DNA from: Pseudoalteromonas sp. GCY
GTDB lineage: Bacteria; Pseudomonadota; Gammaproteobacteria; Enterobacterales; Alteromonadaceae
Direction of reading: 5' to 3'
Assembly (NCBI RefSeq): GCF_016695175.1
Contig: NZ_CP068023.1
Location: 298,501 to 362,500, forward strand
Length of the DNA stretch: 64,000 nt
Part shown: piece after piece, positions 8,647-18,708 of the stretch
Layout: the number at the start of each line of letters is the position of its first letter
How positions within the stretch are numbered: the first letter of the stretch is position 1
Translations under genes and position numbers: made by a program
The notes under the pieces: model-generated
What the model saw: the letters and a program-made list of their open reading frames with translations, nothing else
Told to the model about the DNA's origin: nothing
The model's database searches: none

Positions 8647-11202
8647 TTCGTTATCAAAACTCTGGATAAAGGCTACACGTTCATTGCCCTTATCCAGCAT
8701 TTGCTGTTTGCCAAAAAACAACTGCAAGCCATGCTTTTCCAGCAAGCTTCTAAAGTTTAAAATCGCAGGACCTCGGGCGATAACCTTAATATTCTTCACC
8801 TTAGTAACGGCTAAAATACCTTGTAATTGAACCTCATAACTTGTTTGCTGTAAGACGCGTTTACTAAACGTCGAGCTTAATAAGACATAGGTAAAGTCAA
8901 CTTGGCTAATTAGGGTTAGATCGCAGCGATCTTTACCAAAATTATTCAGCCCAATAGGGATCCCCATATCGGCCAAGGCTCTGAGATTTAATACTTGCTG
9001 ACTAGAAGCAAAGCGAATTTCGCTTTCTTCGAAGAGTAAACAAAGTGTTTTGTCTTGCCGCTTAAGCTGCTGCTTTAGCGCGTCAAAGTGTGCGCTTTCT
9101 AGTAACATTGCTGAACAACCAAATAGCATATCTTCATCGCGGCTAAGGGCTATTTCTTGCGCTTTGTTAAGTAGGTGCAATTCAATTTCAAGCAGTTGAG
9201 ATTTTTCTGCTGCAAACTTTTTCAGAATGTCAAAACTGGTGCTGCCTAACACTGGATGCTCGCCAAAGGCTTCCAAAAAGCCAATTGGCTGGGCGTTATC
9301 AGACCAGTTCACGATTTCCGTACAGCGGAAGTGGGTAGGGAGCTTATCTAAGTGATGCTGCTCTTGCTGCTTTTGAGCATTTGAGCTTGCGGTTAGCAAT
9401 GGATGATAAAATTCATAGCGACCACGGCCAGCGTTTTTAGCATAGTACATTGCCGCATCGGCATCTCTGATAATTTCATCGGTGTTACGGTATAGCTTAT
9501 TACTGTAGGTGATCCCTATGCTGGCACCGCTTTGCATGCATACTCCCTTCAAACAGAAAGGTTGCTGCATGACTTTGATAATACGCTTGGCGACATCTTC
9601 CGCTTGCTGACGATCGGTTAGGTGATCAAGTAAGATCACGAATTCATCACCAGCAAGTCGAGCTAATAAATCGTGTTCACGAATACACTCTAAGAATGAC
9701 TGTGCCACCCACACCAAAAACTGATCGCCAGCTTGGTGACCTAATTCATCATTAATGTCTTTAAATTTATCTAAATCAATAAAAAGAACGGCAAAGTTAT
9801 CTTCGGGATAACGATGATGTTTCTTCAGCGTCTTTTCAAGCTGAGTTAAAAACAAACTACGGTTTGGAAGACCCGTGAGTGAATCATGATGAGCATCATG
9901 ATAAAGCTGTTGCTCAATCTTTTTGCGCTCTTCCATCTGCATTTGCAGGTGTAAATTGGCTTGTTGTAGCTCTTTAGTTTTTTCCGCAACTCGATGTTCT
10001 AACTGCTGGTGACTGATCTTAAGCGCTTGGTTCGCTAGATGTGTTTGTAATACAGAGGCAATCTGATTAGATACAAAAGAGATCAGCTCAACATCATCAT
10101 AATTAAATTCGTGTTTGTGCTCATAAGCCTGACATGCGATCAGGCCGATGACGCCAGTAGCTGTTTTTAATGGTGCACCAAGCCAACTGGTTGCAGCAAG
10201 CTTGTGATTATAGCCTGCGGGGCGCTCTACTGTGCCCTCGAGTGCTAAGGCTTTGGCCCGGGTACTGTCTATTAACTGGCTTTGCTCAGTACGAATGACC
10301 AGCTCACTATACCCTTTTGCAAATGGACGAGGGTTATAACTGGTTTTTTCATCAACACTATACGGAAAGGTAAGCCAATTCGTCTCTTTATCGTAAAGCG
10401 CTATATAGAGGTTGTCGGCAAAAGTAATAGAGCGAATAATGTCGTGAACTTGTTGGTAAACATCGTCAATATCGGAGAACTGGGTTGCTAATTCAGAAAT
10501 CTTAAATAAGATTTGCTGTCTTTCTAGCGCGCGCTTGCGGTTTTCTATCTCTTTATTAAGTGCTTCATTACTTTGCATTAGTGCCCGCGTGCGAATTTTT
10601 ACTTCAGACTCTAGTAACTCACGCTTTTTAACGCGTTCAATCGCCGTGGCCAGATACAGAGACATTACTTCAAGCAATTCAACTTGATGATCGCTGTAGG
10701 ATTGCTCTGCTTCGTAGCTTTGCGATACCATAACGCCAATAATTGCGCCGTCGCGATAGATAGGTACACCCACCCAATGCTCCGCTTGACTGCCCATTAT
10801 CTTAAACTCGCCAGCATTGGCTCGCGATAGCATGTCATCTTTGGTGAGATAAACGGTTTCGCCGGTTTTAAATACAAAACCAGTCACACCATCTTTAAAG
10901 TGATGTGCTTCATGAAGTGGGACAGAAATACCGTCTTTCTCATCAACAAAATACGATAGTTCAAGCGCTTGAGTAAAGCGATTTTGCAGGACAACGTAAA
11001 AGCTTTTGCTAGGTAAATATTGAGATAGAATATTGTGGATTGCGGGATACAAGAGGGTAAGCTCAGCAACAGTGCTAGCCTGTTCTGATAACTGAATTAA
11101 TGTGTATTGAAGTTGAGACTTTCTTTTATACTTTTTGAGTAAAGACTCTAATCTGGCGGTTCGCCGAGATAGTCTCCTAACCTGCTGTTGTGGCTCTTCC
11201 AA
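8632..11202 (-). CDS. GAF-GAF-GGDEF protein with degenerate EAL domain
   Basis: 856 residues from a TTG start; no ATG lies upstream in frame before a stop. Domain order: coiled-coil start, GAF (about 50-190), coiled linker, GAF (about 250-390), coiled coil, GGDEF (about 435-590), EAL-like domain (about 630-850). The GGDEF signature reads LARLAGDEF, with Ala at the first position. An RxxD I-site (REHD) sits five residues before it, so cyclase activity with product inhibition is plausible. In the EAL-like part the EAL loop and metal ligands are not recognisable, so it is probably a binding or structural module. No membrane segments: a cytoplasmic c-di-GMP sensor. Confidence 0.88.
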   Translation of the reverse strand: MEEPQQQVRRLSRRTARLESLLKKYKRKSQLQYTLIQLSEQASTVAELTLLYPAIHNILSQYLPSKSFYVVLQNRFTQALELSYFVDEKDGISVPLHEAHHFKDGVTGFVFKTGETVYLTKDDMLSRANAGEFKIMGSQAEHWVGVPIYRDGAIIGVMVSQSYEAEQSYSDHQVELLEVMSLYLATAIERVKKRELLESEVKIRTRALMQSNEALNKEIENRKRALERQQILFKISELATQFSDIDDVYQQVHDIIRSITFADNLYIALYDKETNWLTFPYSVDEKTSYNPRPFAKGYSELVIRTEQSQLIDSTRAKALALEGTVERPAGYNHKLAATSWLGAPLKTATGVIGLIACQAYEHKHEFNYDDVELISFVSNQIASVLQTHLANQALKISHQQLEHRVAEKTKELQQANLHLQMQMEERKKIEQQLYHDAHHDSLTGLPNRSLFLTQLEKTLKKHHRYPEDNFAVLFIDLDKFKDINDELGHQAGDQFLVWVAQSFLECIREHDLLARLAGDEFVILLDHLTDRQQAEDVAKRIIKVMQQPFCLKGVCMQSGASIGITYSNKLYRNTDEIIRDADAAMYYAKNAGRGRYEFYHPLLTASSNAQKQQEQHHLDKLPTHFRCTEIVNWSDNAQPIGFLEAFGEHPVLGSTSFDILKKFAAEKSQLLEIELHLLNKAQEIALSRDEDMLFGCSAMLLESAHFDALKQQLKRQDKTLCLLFEESEIRFASSQQVLNLRALADMGIPIGLNNFGKDRCDLTLISQVDFTYVLLSSTFSKRVLQQTSYEVQLQGILAVTKVKNIKVIARGPAILNFRSLLEKHGLQLFFGKQQMLDKGNERVAFIQSFDNESVPS

Positions 11203-11352
11203 TGACGAAACCAGTTCTTATTGTTGTTTAATTATTGAGCTTAATAGTTTCACTTTTAGCCGAGGCGGTCAAGTGTAAATTTCTCATTCCTGTTCGCTTT
11301 ATAAAGCGATATCAAGCCAGTGCTAATCACGGCTTTTATGGCACTATATTGA

Positions 11353-11379
11353 GACGAAAATGCAGCGATAAACGCTGCA
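11353..11379 (-). terminator. Intrinsic terminator after the cytochrome c5 gene
   Basis: Inverted repeat TGCAGCG/CGCTGCA (11361-11367 and 11373-11379) with loop ATAAA. On the minus strand it is followed by TTTTCG, and it lies 45 bp beyond the cytochrome stop. Confidence 0.6.
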
Positions 11380-11423
11380 CTGTCCAATAAGTCTTTCTAC
11401 CCTAAATAGAGAAGTTGAAATAC

Positions 11424-11816
11424 TTATTTGCTTGTCATGAAATCGATTGCTGCTGCAATCTCATCATCCGAGCAGTTCATACAAGTACCGCGAGGAGGCA
11501 TTGCGTTAAAACCGTTAATTGCGTGGTCTAATAATACGTCTGAACCTTTCGCTAGGCGAGGTGCCCAATCGTCAGCTGTTTTTGGTGCACCTAGTGCGCC
11601 TGTGCCGTGGCAAGCGAAACATGCCGCTTGATATACCTGCTCACCTGAACGAGGTCCTGATGGCTCTGCTTCTGCTGCACTTTCAGCGCCAGCTAAATAT
11701 ACTGAGCCGATAGGCTGAAGACGTTTTTTAATCGCTTCTTCAGTTAGAGAATTGTCGTATGGTTGCGCAACTGCGGCTGTTGATAGCAATAAAAGTGCTG
11801 CTGAAAGTTTTTTCAT
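11424..11816 (-). CDS. Cytochrome c5-type monohaem c cytochrome
   Basis: 130 residues with a signal peptide (cleavage expected after AVAQ near residue 18). One haem site, CFACHG (near residue 66), and the c5-type C-terminal MPPRGTCMNCSDDEIAAAI, which carries the axial Met and the extra Cys pair seen in cytochrome c5. It would be a periplasmic electron carrier to a terminal oxidase or reductase. Single-gene unit with its own terminator; ribosome site AAGGTAA precedes the ATG. Confidence 0.92.
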   Translation of the reverse strand: MKKLSAALLLLSTAAVAQPYDNSLTEEAIKKRLQPIGSVYLAGAESAAEAEPSGPRSGEQVYQAACFACHGTGALGAPKTADDWAPRLAKGSDVLLDHAINGFNAMPPRGTCMNCSDDEIAAAIDFMTSK

Positions 11817-12060
11817 TTACCTTGCTCACTTCGTTTGAACGTGTTCAATCACGATAATGGATGACGGAATTATTGGGATTATAACGTCACCTGTTCATTT
11901 ATAAAACGTAAACTTGAGTATAAATGGTTAAAACCATTAATTTATTGCGTTAGGGCAAGCTTTTTTGCCTAAATTTGCAATAACGTTAGGCCGAAATGTG
12001 AGTCGATCGGCCCTAACGCTTTCTTCTACTAATACGAGGAAAAGCCTGTATCGATCGCTT

Positions 12061-12711
12061 TTAGGCCATTTCGATTAACTTCGTCACCGCCTTTTCGATG
12101 CCTGTCGCGGCTTCAAGAATGGATGACGCCAGCATATATGCCGGTGTACTAATCACTTTTTCATTGTCATCAACGACGATCTCGGTCACTTCACAATCCA
12201 CGTGCTTTGCACCAAGCGTATTAACTGCCGCTGCGGTATCAACATCATTACCTATGGTCGCGAGTGTACCCGGTGTATGGATATGGGCAATGAGTGCTGG
12301 CGCAATGCATAAATAAGCGATAGGCTTTTGCTGGTGATTGAACTCACGACATACGCGCTTTACGCTTTCAAGAATCGTAGAGTCTGCGCCTTTAAAAGCA
12401 AAATCAGAAAGATTCTTTGCTACACCAAAACCTCCTGGTAATACCAAAGCATCGAATTCGTCAGCACTTAATGTTTCCAGATCTACAATTTCTCCGCGTG
12501 CAATGCGGGCGGCTTCAACAAGAACATTACGACGTTCATCTTGTTCTTCACCGGTGATGTGATTGATCACATGGAATTGATCAATATTAGGTGCAAAGCA
12601 CTGATAGCTTGCCCCTGCTTTTTCAAGATTGAGTAGTGTTAATACTGACTCGTGGATCTCGGCACCGTCGAATACTCCACAGCCACTTAAAATTACTGCT
12701 ACTTTTTTCAT
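12061..12711 (-). CDS. elbB: Isoprenoid biosynthesis glyoxalase ElbB
   Basis: 216 residues, class I glutamine-amidotransferase-like (DJ-1/PfpI superfamily). The nucleophile-elbow Cys is in YLCIAPALIA (near residue 133), and the N-terminal VILSGCGVFDGAEIHE is typical of ElbB. E. coli ElbB was linked to isoprenoid synthesis and has weak glyoxalase activity. An AGGGAGAA ribosome site precedes the ATG. A hairpin of CGTTAGG/CCTAACG type at about 11984-12024 lies downstream but lacks a clear T run. Confidence 0.93.
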   Translation of the reverse strand: MKKVAVILSGCGVFDGAEIHESVLTLLNLEKAGASYQCFAPNIDQFHVINHITGEEQDERRNVLVEAARIARGEIVDLETLSADEFDALVLPGGFGVAKNLSDFAFKGADSTILESVKRVCREFNHQQKPIAYLCIAPALIAHIHTPGTLATIGNDVDTAAAVNTLGAKHVDCEVTEIVVDDNEKVISTPAYMLASSILEAATGIEKAVTKLIEMA

Positions 12712-13143
12712 TCATTTCTCCCTTCAATGTCACATCATGCGCGCTATATGCATAAAAAGAATTATGCACGAATTAAAAAATTATAAAGGATCTTCTATGA
12801 TCTTTGATCAATTGTGTTAGTATACTCCTCCGCTTGAGAAAATCAGGCTATTTTTTACTCACCCAGTTTGTTAAGCGTGACTAAAAAAATTCTTTATCCA
12901 CAAAGCGGTAAAGATAATAACAATAAAAAAGGCACAAAAAACGCAAGTAAATCAAGGTTTTAATTCTCACTCTAACTTTTAAATCAAAGTTCAGGAGCGA
13001 TTTTTCGTGTTTGTCTACAAAGTTATCCACAGGTGCAGCACGATTTATCTAAATGATGAGATAACGCGAAACTCGTTTTATCTTGTGCCTTGTGGCATCC
13101 TTACATTCTACTCCACAAAAGACTAATTTAGGATCCAATATTT
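12712..13143. promoter_or_regulatory. polA upstream region with two DnaA boxes
   Basis: A 432-bp AT-rich gap between divergent elbB and polA with no gene. It holds two perfect DnaA boxes TTATCCACA in the same orientation (12894-12902 and 13023-13031) and three GATC sites within 21 bp (12789, 12799, 12806), beside A/T-rich tracts. polA transcription should start here, and elbB transcription starts on the other side. DnaA control of polA or local DnaA titration is an inference. Confidence 0.55.
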
Positions 13144-15900
13144 ATGTCTCAGATCCCTCAAAATCCGTTGATCTTGGTTGATGGTTCTTCCTATTTATTT
13201 CGTGCTTATCATGCGCCACCACATTTAACAAATTCAAAAGGTGAAGCAACTGGTGCGATCTACGGTGTGATCAATATGCTTAAGAGTTTGCTTAAGCAAT
13301 ATCAACCAAGTCATATGGTAGTAGTCTTTGACGCTAAAGGGCCCACTTTCCGCAACGAAATGTATAGCGAGTATAAAGCGCATCGCCCGCCTATGCCGGA
13401 TGATCTGAGAACGCAAATTGAGCCGATCCACGAAATAATTAAGGCAATGGGCTTGCCACTGGTAAGTATAAGTGGTGTCGAGGCCGATGACGTGATCGGT
13501 ACATTCTCTAAAATAGCGTCAGAGCAAAGTCGACATGTGCTAATCAGCACTGGTGATAAGGATATGGCGCAATTGGTCAATGAACATGTCACGTTGATCA
13601 ACACAATGACGAATACGATCTTAGACCCTGAAGGGGTAGTGGATAAGTTTGGTATTGGTCCTGACTTGATCATCGACTATCTCGCGTTAATGGGAGATAA
13701 GGTCGATAATATTCCGGGCGTACCTGGCGTTGGTGAAAAAACGGCATTGGCGATGCTACAGGGGTTAGGCTCTATCGATTCGCTCTACGAAAACTTAGAC
13801 AAAATTGCTGATTTAGGTTTTCGTGGCTCAAAAACCATGGCGAAAAAACTAGAGGAACACCAAGAGCAGCTAAAACTGTCGTATGAATTAGCCACCATTA
13901 AGCTGGATTGTGAAGTAGAGCAAGACTTAGAGCAATTTAAAATAGCTGAGATGGATAAAGATCGCTTAATCGAGCTATATGGTCAGTGTGAATTTAAGCG
14001 TTGGTTAGCTGAATTGCTGGATGGTCAGTCACAAGCTGACATCGTTGATGTGGAGGCTGAAGGGTCGGCACCTGCAGCGGCGCAGGTCGACACCCAATAC
14101 GAGACCATTTTGACAAAAGCACAGCTTGATGACTGGGTAACTAAGTTAAAAGCAGCCCAGCTCATCGCTTTTGATACTGAAACCACCAGTGTTAACTATA
14201 TGCAGGCGGATCTAGTTGGAATGAGCTTTGCGGTTGCACCGGGCGAAGCGGCTTACTTACCAATCAATCACGACTATGTGGGAGCACCTGAGCAGCTTTC
14301 TCAAGACATGGTGTTTGAGATCATGGCACCGCTACTTGCTGATCCTCAGATCAAAAAAGTGGGCCAAAATTTAAAATATGATCAAAGTGTGCTTGCCCGT
14401 GCCGGGCTTGAACTGCAAGGGATCGCTTTTGATACCATGTTGGAGTCTTACGTATTTAACAGCGTAGGAACTCGTCACGATATGGACTCCTTGGCGCTAA
14501 AATATTTAGGCCATAAAACCATTAGCTTTGAAGACATCGCAGGCAAAGGTAAGAACCAACTGACCTTTAACCAAATTGAGCTAGAAAAGGCGGCGCCTTA
14601 TGCAGCGGAAGACGCTGATATTACACTGAGATTGCATCAACACCTCTGGCCGTTAATTGAAAAAGAAAATCGCCTTAAGCAGGTATTTACAGAGATTGAA
14701 TTACCGCTGCTGAGCGTACTTTCTCGCATTGAACGCACTGGTGTGCACATCGATGGCGATATGCTAGCGAAGCAAAGTATCGAGATTGAAAAACGCTTAG
14801 GTGAGCTTGAACAACAAGCTTTTGAAATTGCAGGTGAGGAGTTCAACCTGAGTTCAACAAAGCAACTACAAGCGATATTGTTCGACAAACTTGAGCTACC
14901 AGTGATTAAGAAAACGCCAAAAGGCGCGCCTTCAACAGCCGAAGAAGTGCTACAAGAGTTGGCGCATGATTATCCACTGCCAAAACTTATTATTGAGCAC
15001 CGTGGCTTGGCTAAGCTGAAATCAACCTATACCGACAAATTACCAAAATTGGTTAATGCGGATACCGGTCGCGTGCACACTTCTTATCATCAAGCCGTTA
15101 CTGCAACGGGCCGTCTAAGCTCAAGCGATCCTAACTTGCAAAATATTCCGATCCGTAATGAAGCGGGACGTCGTATTCGTCAGGCATTTGTTGCCGACAA
15201 TAATAAAAAAATCGTCGCGGCGGATTACAGCCAAATCGAGCTTAGGATCATGGCACATTTGTCACAAGACAAAGGGTTGTTGAGTGCCTTTGCTGAAGGT
15301 AAAGATGTACACAGTGCAACAGCGTCTGAAGTGTTTTCCGTGCCGCTTGAGGAAGTGACTTCTGATATGCGCCGAAAAGCCAAAGCGGTTAACTTTGGTC
15401 TGATCTATGGCATGAGTGCGTTTGGTCTGTCACGTCAGTTAGATATTCCAATAAATGAAGCGCAACATTATATGGATATGTACTTTGAACGCTTCCCAGG
15501 TGTATTAGAGTATATGGAGCGCACGCGTGAAGAGGCTGCTGATAAAGGGTATGTAGAAACCTTATTCGGTCGCCGCTTGTATCTACCGGATATCAATGCG
15601 CGTAATGGCGCTCGCAGAAAAGCAGCAGAACGTGCAGCCATCAACGCACCGATGCAGGGCACTGCGGCGGATATCATCAAAAAGGCGATGATTAAAGTGG
15701 ATGAATGGCTACAAAGCTGTGATAGCAATGATATCCAATTGCTCATGCAAGTGCACGATGAATTAGTGTTTGAAGTACACAGTGATAAAGTTGCCGAATA
15801 CAGTGAAAAAATCTGTGAGTTGATGAGCGCTGCGGCAGTACTTGATGTACCGTTATTAGTTGAAGCTGACAGTGGTGATAACTGGGAACAAGCACACTAG
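13144..15900 (+). CDS. polA: DNA polymerase I
   Basis: 918 residues, full length. The 5'-3' exonuclease domain (about 1-290) begins [16 protein letters not shown] and contains the helix-hairpin-helix [13 protein letters not shown]. The 3'-5' proofreading domain (about 325-520) keeps the FDTETTS metal ligands. The polymerase domain has motif [15 protein letters not shown], the O-helix [14 protein letters not shown], and motif [11 protein letters not shown]. It performs Okazaki fragment processing and repair synthesis. engB follows further downstream, as in E. coli and Vibrio. Confidence 0.98.
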   Translation: MSQIPQNPLILVDGSSYLFRAYHAPPHLTNSKGEATGAIYGVINMLKSLLKQYQPSHMVVVFDAKGPTFRNEMYSEYKAHRPPMPDDLRTQIEPIHEIIKAMGLPLVSISGVEADDVIGTFSKIASEQSRHVLISTGDKDMAQLVNEHVTLINTMTNTILDPEGVVDKFGIGPDLIIDYLALMGDKVDNIPGVPGVGEKTALAMLQGLGSIDSLYENLDKIADLGFRGSKTMAKKLEEHQEQLKLSYELATIKLDCEVEQDLEQFKIAEMDKDRLIELYGQCEFKRWLAELLDGQSQADIVDVEAEGSAPAAAQVDTQYETILTKAQLDDWVTKLKAAQLIAFDTETTSVNYMQADLVGMSFAVAPGEAAYLPINHDYVGAPEQLSQDMVFEIMAPLLADPQIKKVGQNLKYDQSVLARAGLELQGIAFDTMLESYVFNSVGTRHDMDSLALKYLGHKTISFEDIAGKGKNQLTFNQIELEKAAPYAAEDADITLRLHQHLWPLIEKENRLKQVFTEIELPLLSVLSRIERTGVHIDGDMLAKQSIEIEKRLGELEQQAFEIAGEEFNLSSTKQLQAILFDKLELPVIKKTPKGAPSTAEEVLQELAHDYPLPKLIIEHRGLAKLKSTYTDKLPKLVNADTGRVHTSYHQAVTATGRLSSSDPNLQNIPIRNEAGRRIRQAFVADNNKKIVAADYSQIELRIMAHLSQDKGLLSAFAEGKDVHSATASEVFSVPLEEVTSDMRRKAKAVNFGLIYGMSAFGLSRQLDIPINEAQHYMDMYFERFPGVLEYMERTREEAADKGYVETLFGRRLYLPDINARNGARRKAAERAAINAPMQGTAADIIKKAMIKVDEWLQSCDSNDIQLLMQVHDELVFEVHSDKVAEYSEKICELMSAAAVLDVPLLVEADSGDNWEQAH

Positions 15901-15919
15901 TCGATATTAAAATCTACCC

Positions 15920-15941
15920 GAGTTGCACACTAGTGCAACTC
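15920..15941 (+). terminator. Stem-loop after polA
   Basis: Perfect 9-bp inverted repeat GAGTTGCAC/GTGCAACTC with loop ACTA, starting 20 bp after the polA stop. The following CATTCATTCTTG has only a weak T tract, so it may be a 3'-end stabiliser rather than an efficient terminator. Confidence 0.5.
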
Positions 15942-16099
15942 CATTCATTCTTGTTTGCAAGTATACACTAGCAGCATAGCGTCTTAATTTTGTAGCTTCT
16001 GTTAATCCCTAGTAACAAAAAACAAATTAACGTTGAAAGTTTATCAAATTGGCTCAAGTTTTGCCTTTTGGTGTTTATTTCTGGACGTCTATTTGTTAG

Positions 16100-16230
16100 A
16101 GTTCGCGCCGTCCTCATCCTGTAGGACATCCTGTTGATGATGTATCTCTCGAAAGAGGATACAGTGTATTGATAGCTTCTCCCCAGATTGCTATAGCGGC
16201 TCGTAATTTTTACGGGCCGTCTTTTTCTTC
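16100..16230 (+). ncRNA. Candidate structured small RNA downstream of polA
   Basis: This gap between polA and the YceI gene has no ORF with coding character. It shows four consecutive stem-loops: GTCCT/AGGAC (16110-16114, 16123-16127); GTATCTCT/AGAGGATAC with tetraloop CGAA (16142-16162); ATAGC/GCTAT (16172-16194), whose loop holds TCTCCCC; and a 10-bp GC-rich terminator stem (16197-16206, 16210-16219) followed by TCTTTTTCTT. The C-rich loop is complementary to Shine-Dalgarno sequences. The position matches that of spf (Spot 42) in E. coli, but the sequence does not resemble Spot 42. The 5' end is a guess. I see nothing further in 16236-16504 except the next promoter region. Confidence 0.55.
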
Positions 16231-16504
16231 TCTTCTCAAAGATGATACCAATTGATGTAATTCCCCAATCAATGTGCAGGTGAAACCCCTATTATCTTCG
16301 TTAAAAATTTTTTGTTTAGGATAACTAAATCGCAAAATTTTTGCTTGGCTACTAAAGCTATTTTCCCGCTGTAAAATGATTACAATGAGCGTAAAAGTAT
16401 TCCAACATAACGACGAGTTTATGATTAAAGGTTTATTTAATTTGCACTGCGTTTTACACTGAGCGCTCAAATGCAATTCACTCTCATTTAATAAGGAAGT
16501 CGTC

Positions 16505-17074
16505 ATGCTAAAGTACCTTCTTTTAGGTAGTGCACTTATTTCTTCTCAGGCGTTCGCTGCTTGGCAATTTAATCAACAACAAAGCGATGTTAGTTTTGTG
16601 TCTGTGAAACAGACTAGCGTTGCAGAAGTACATCATTTTAAAACGATAGATAGTACATTATCTGCTAAAGGCGAGCTTGAAGTTAATATTGATCTGGCCA
16701 GCGTTGAAACGATGATCCCGATCCGTAATGAACGCATGCAAAAGATGCTGTTCAATGTAGCGCAACACCCAAAGGCTAAAGTCAACGCTGATGTTTCTGA
16801 AGTGCTTGCTAAACTCAAAGCAGGTACACAAAAAATCAATGATGTAACAGCAACATTGACACTGCATGGTCAGATCCAAAAGATCAGCCTAGACTTATTG
16901 ATAACGAAAAGTGCTAATGGCTTGGTGGTTACACCGGTACATGCATTTATTCTCGATTCTAAGCAGTTTGGGTTAGATAAAGGGATTGAAGCGCTACGAG
17001 AAATCGCGGGTCTGAAGACTATCGCGACTAGCGTGCCTGTTAGCTTCAACTTGGTTTTTGATGAACAAAATTGA
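16505..17074 (+). CDS. YceI family periplasmic protein
   Basis: 189 residues with a signal peptide (LLLGSALISSQAFA, cleavage near residue 18). The rest is a YceI-like lipocalin-type beta-barrel: AWQFNQQQSDVSFVSVKQ, then VETMIPIRNERMQKMLF and HPKAKVNAD. Family members bind polyisoprenoid lipids; some are base-induced. Ribosome site AAGGAAG is 6-7 bp before the ATG. The 3' end overlaps the DUF1285 gene, so the pair is probably one operon. Confidence 0.9.
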   Translation: MLKYLLLGSALISSQAFAAWQFNQQQSDVSFVSVKQTSVAEVHHFKTIDSTLSAKGELEVNIDLASVETMIPIRNERMQKMLFNVAQHPKAKVNADVSEVLAKLKAGTQKINDVTATLTLHGQIQKISLDLLITKSANGLVVTPVHAFILDSKQFGLDKGIEALREIAGLKTIATSVPVSFNLVFDEQN

Positions 17075-17591
17075 TGCGTTAATCAAACAGTATGTTACGA
17101 CTCATGCGCCGACCGAAAATTGGTCGGCGCCGTCGTGCGGTTTTTCTGACATCAAAATTGCGGCGGATGGCCGTTGGTTTCATCAAGGGCGTGAAATTAA
17201 ACGGCAATCGCTTGTTGCCTTGTTTGCTAGTGTTTTAACCTTTGATGGTCAACAGTATTGGTTAAAAACCCCAGCAGAAAGTTGTGAGATAGAGGTGCTT
17301 GCTCATCCTTTTATTATCGAGCAATGGCGTTACTGTGATGAAGCATCGGCTTTGGAGTTATCACCTTGTATTATCGCGATAGATAATTTAGGCCGTGAAT
17401 GGCCCATTTGTGATGTGTTTCCATTAGCCCTTGAGCATGTTAATGGGGGAGATATTCCATTTCTCACACTCAATTATGGTTTAACCGCTAGAATTTCACG
17501 AAATGTCTATTATCAGTGGGCTGAACTGCTCGAGGAAGATGAAAAAGGCTTTTATCTGAAGTCGGCAAAGACGCGCTTTTATCTTAGCTAA
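17061..17591 (+). CDS. DUF1285 domain protein
   Basis: 176 residues from the ATG at 17061; a TTG sits directly before it. It overlaps the YceI gene by 14 bp. ISDIKIAADGRWFHQGREIKR-type N-terminus, then FASVLTFDGQQYWLKTPAE, then a PLALEHVNGGDIPFL segment are the DUF1285 pattern. The fold has been described as PH-like in the family, but the function is unknown. No signal peptide. The 3' end faces engB, with only an imperfect stem TAAGCGC/GCGCTTA at 17589-17613 between them. Confidence 0.8.
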   Translation: MNKIDALIKQYVTTHAPTENWSAPSCGFSDIKIAADGRWFHQGREIKRQSLVALFASVLTFDGQQYWLKTPAESCEIEVLAHPFIIEQWRYCDEASALELSPCIIAIDNLGREWPICDVFPLALEHVNGGDIPFLTLNYGLTARISRNVYYQWAELLEEDEKGFYLKSAKTRFYLS

Positions 17592-17615
17592 GCGCGCCTT
17601 ACGTTAGCGCTTAGG

Positions 17616-18254
17616 TTACTCGCTCGCTTCTTCTTGAACTTCTTTCACAAATGGACCTAAGTACCAATCGTCCAGTTTCCACGCCAATTCGTTTAACCCG
17701 ATGCCTTTCAAAGAAGAAAACGCGTGAACGGTGATATCACCGTCTATTTCAGCTAGCGCACGGCGTACTTGTAGTACTTCTGCTTTGCGCTTACCTTGTT
17801 TTAGCTTATCGGCTTTAGTCAACAACGCCAATACTGGTATATTGCTGCCAGTCGCCCAGTTGATGAGATCCATATCGAGATCTTTAAGAGGGTGACGAAT
17901 ATCCATTAATACCACAATCCCTTTAAGACATTTTCGGCGTTGTAAATATTCACCTAATGCCTTTTGCCATTTCTTCTTCATCTCTAACGGGACTTTTGCA
18001 AAGCCATAGCCAGGTAAATCAATCAAACGCTGATCTTCACCTAGAGAAAAAGTATTAATAAGCTGAGTCCGGCCAGGTGTTTTACTGGTGCGCGCCAGTT
18101 TTTGGTCTGTAAGCGTATTGAGCGCGCTCGACTTACCAGCGTTAGAACGACCCGCAAAAGCAACTTCAATTCCAGTGTCTGGTGGCAGTTTACTGATATC
18201 TGGGGCACTTGTGATAAATTGTGCCTGATTGTATTTAACGCGAGATTTTAGCAC
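17616..18254 (-). CDS. engB: Ribosome biogenesis GTPase EngB (YihA/YsxC)
   Basis: 212 residues, TRAFAC GTPase. G1 AGRSNAGKS (near residue 32), G3 [10 protein letters not shown] and G4 [10 protein letters not shown] are present. Family members assist late 50S subunit assembly. The gene sits near polA, as in E. coli and Vibrio, although a small RNA and the YceI/DUF1285 pair lie between them here. Confidence 0.96.
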   Translation of the reverse strand: MLKSRVKYNQAQFITSAPDISKLPPDTGIEVAFAGRSNAGKSSALNTLTDQKLARTSKTPGRTQLINTFSLGEDQRLIDLPGYGFAKVPLEMKKKWQKALGEYLQRRKCLKGIVVLMDIRHPLKDLDMDLINWATGSNIPVLALLTKADKLKQGKRKAEVLQVRRALAEIDGDITVHAFSSLKGIGLNELAWKLDDWYLGPFVKEVQEEASE

Positions 18255-18708
18255 GCTGACTCCTAACTGATTAAACTTTCGCGGATGGAATTGCGTATTT
18301 TATAACAGTATGACGGAAACCAAAAGCATTGTGAGGTTTGTTCTAAACGACGCTTTTGTCGCTAATTGGTCGAAGCGTCCGTCCCAATATTAATTAATCT
18401 AGGTCAAGTCCCTATAAATTATAAGCTTAATATGGGCAGAAAACGTGCCAGAGAAAGTAATATCGTGTAGAATGTAGAAATTGCAATGTCAATCTAAAGT
18501 GTATACCTATCAGTAGTCACTACTGAGCAAGGCGTATTTAGATGGATCGGTGCTGTTTGGCGTTATATTTGCTAAGTTTGCATGTATGATTCATCTGATT
18601 AACATAACAACCTAATTAGTACTGATTGGTATTATTTGCCCGAGCAATGAAGAGAGCGACTTTGTTCGCGAGGGTACAAATTACAGGGTCGGAAACAGAG
18701 AATTTACC
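18255..18708. promoter_or_regulatory. Divergent engB / cytochrome c4 control region with FNR-like box
   Basis: A 454-bp gap without a gene. TTAATCTAGGTCAA at 18394-18407 matches the FNR/Anr/EtrA consensus TTGATNNNNATCAA with two mismatches. A perfect inverted repeat TCAGTAG-TCA-CTACTGA lies at 18510-18526. Redox control of the cytochrome gene would make sense, but the box is about 300 bp from its ATG, so this is tentative. Confidence 0.35.

Noticed and set aside
12712..13143. Region before polA considered as the chromosomal origin
   Set aside because: Only two DnaA boxes, no dnaA/dnaN or mnmG/mioC neighbours, and no skew data; kept only as a DnaA-box finding.
15901..16235. Spot 42 RNA (spf) expected by synteny
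   Set aside because: The conserved Spot 42 5' region (GUAGGGUACAGAGG) is not present, so the RNA was left unnamed.
16210..16506. 98-codon leftward frame between the candidate small RNA and the YceI gene
   Set aside because: It starts inside the YceI promoter/ribosome-site region and has no family resemblance. It also ends in the small RNA terminator.
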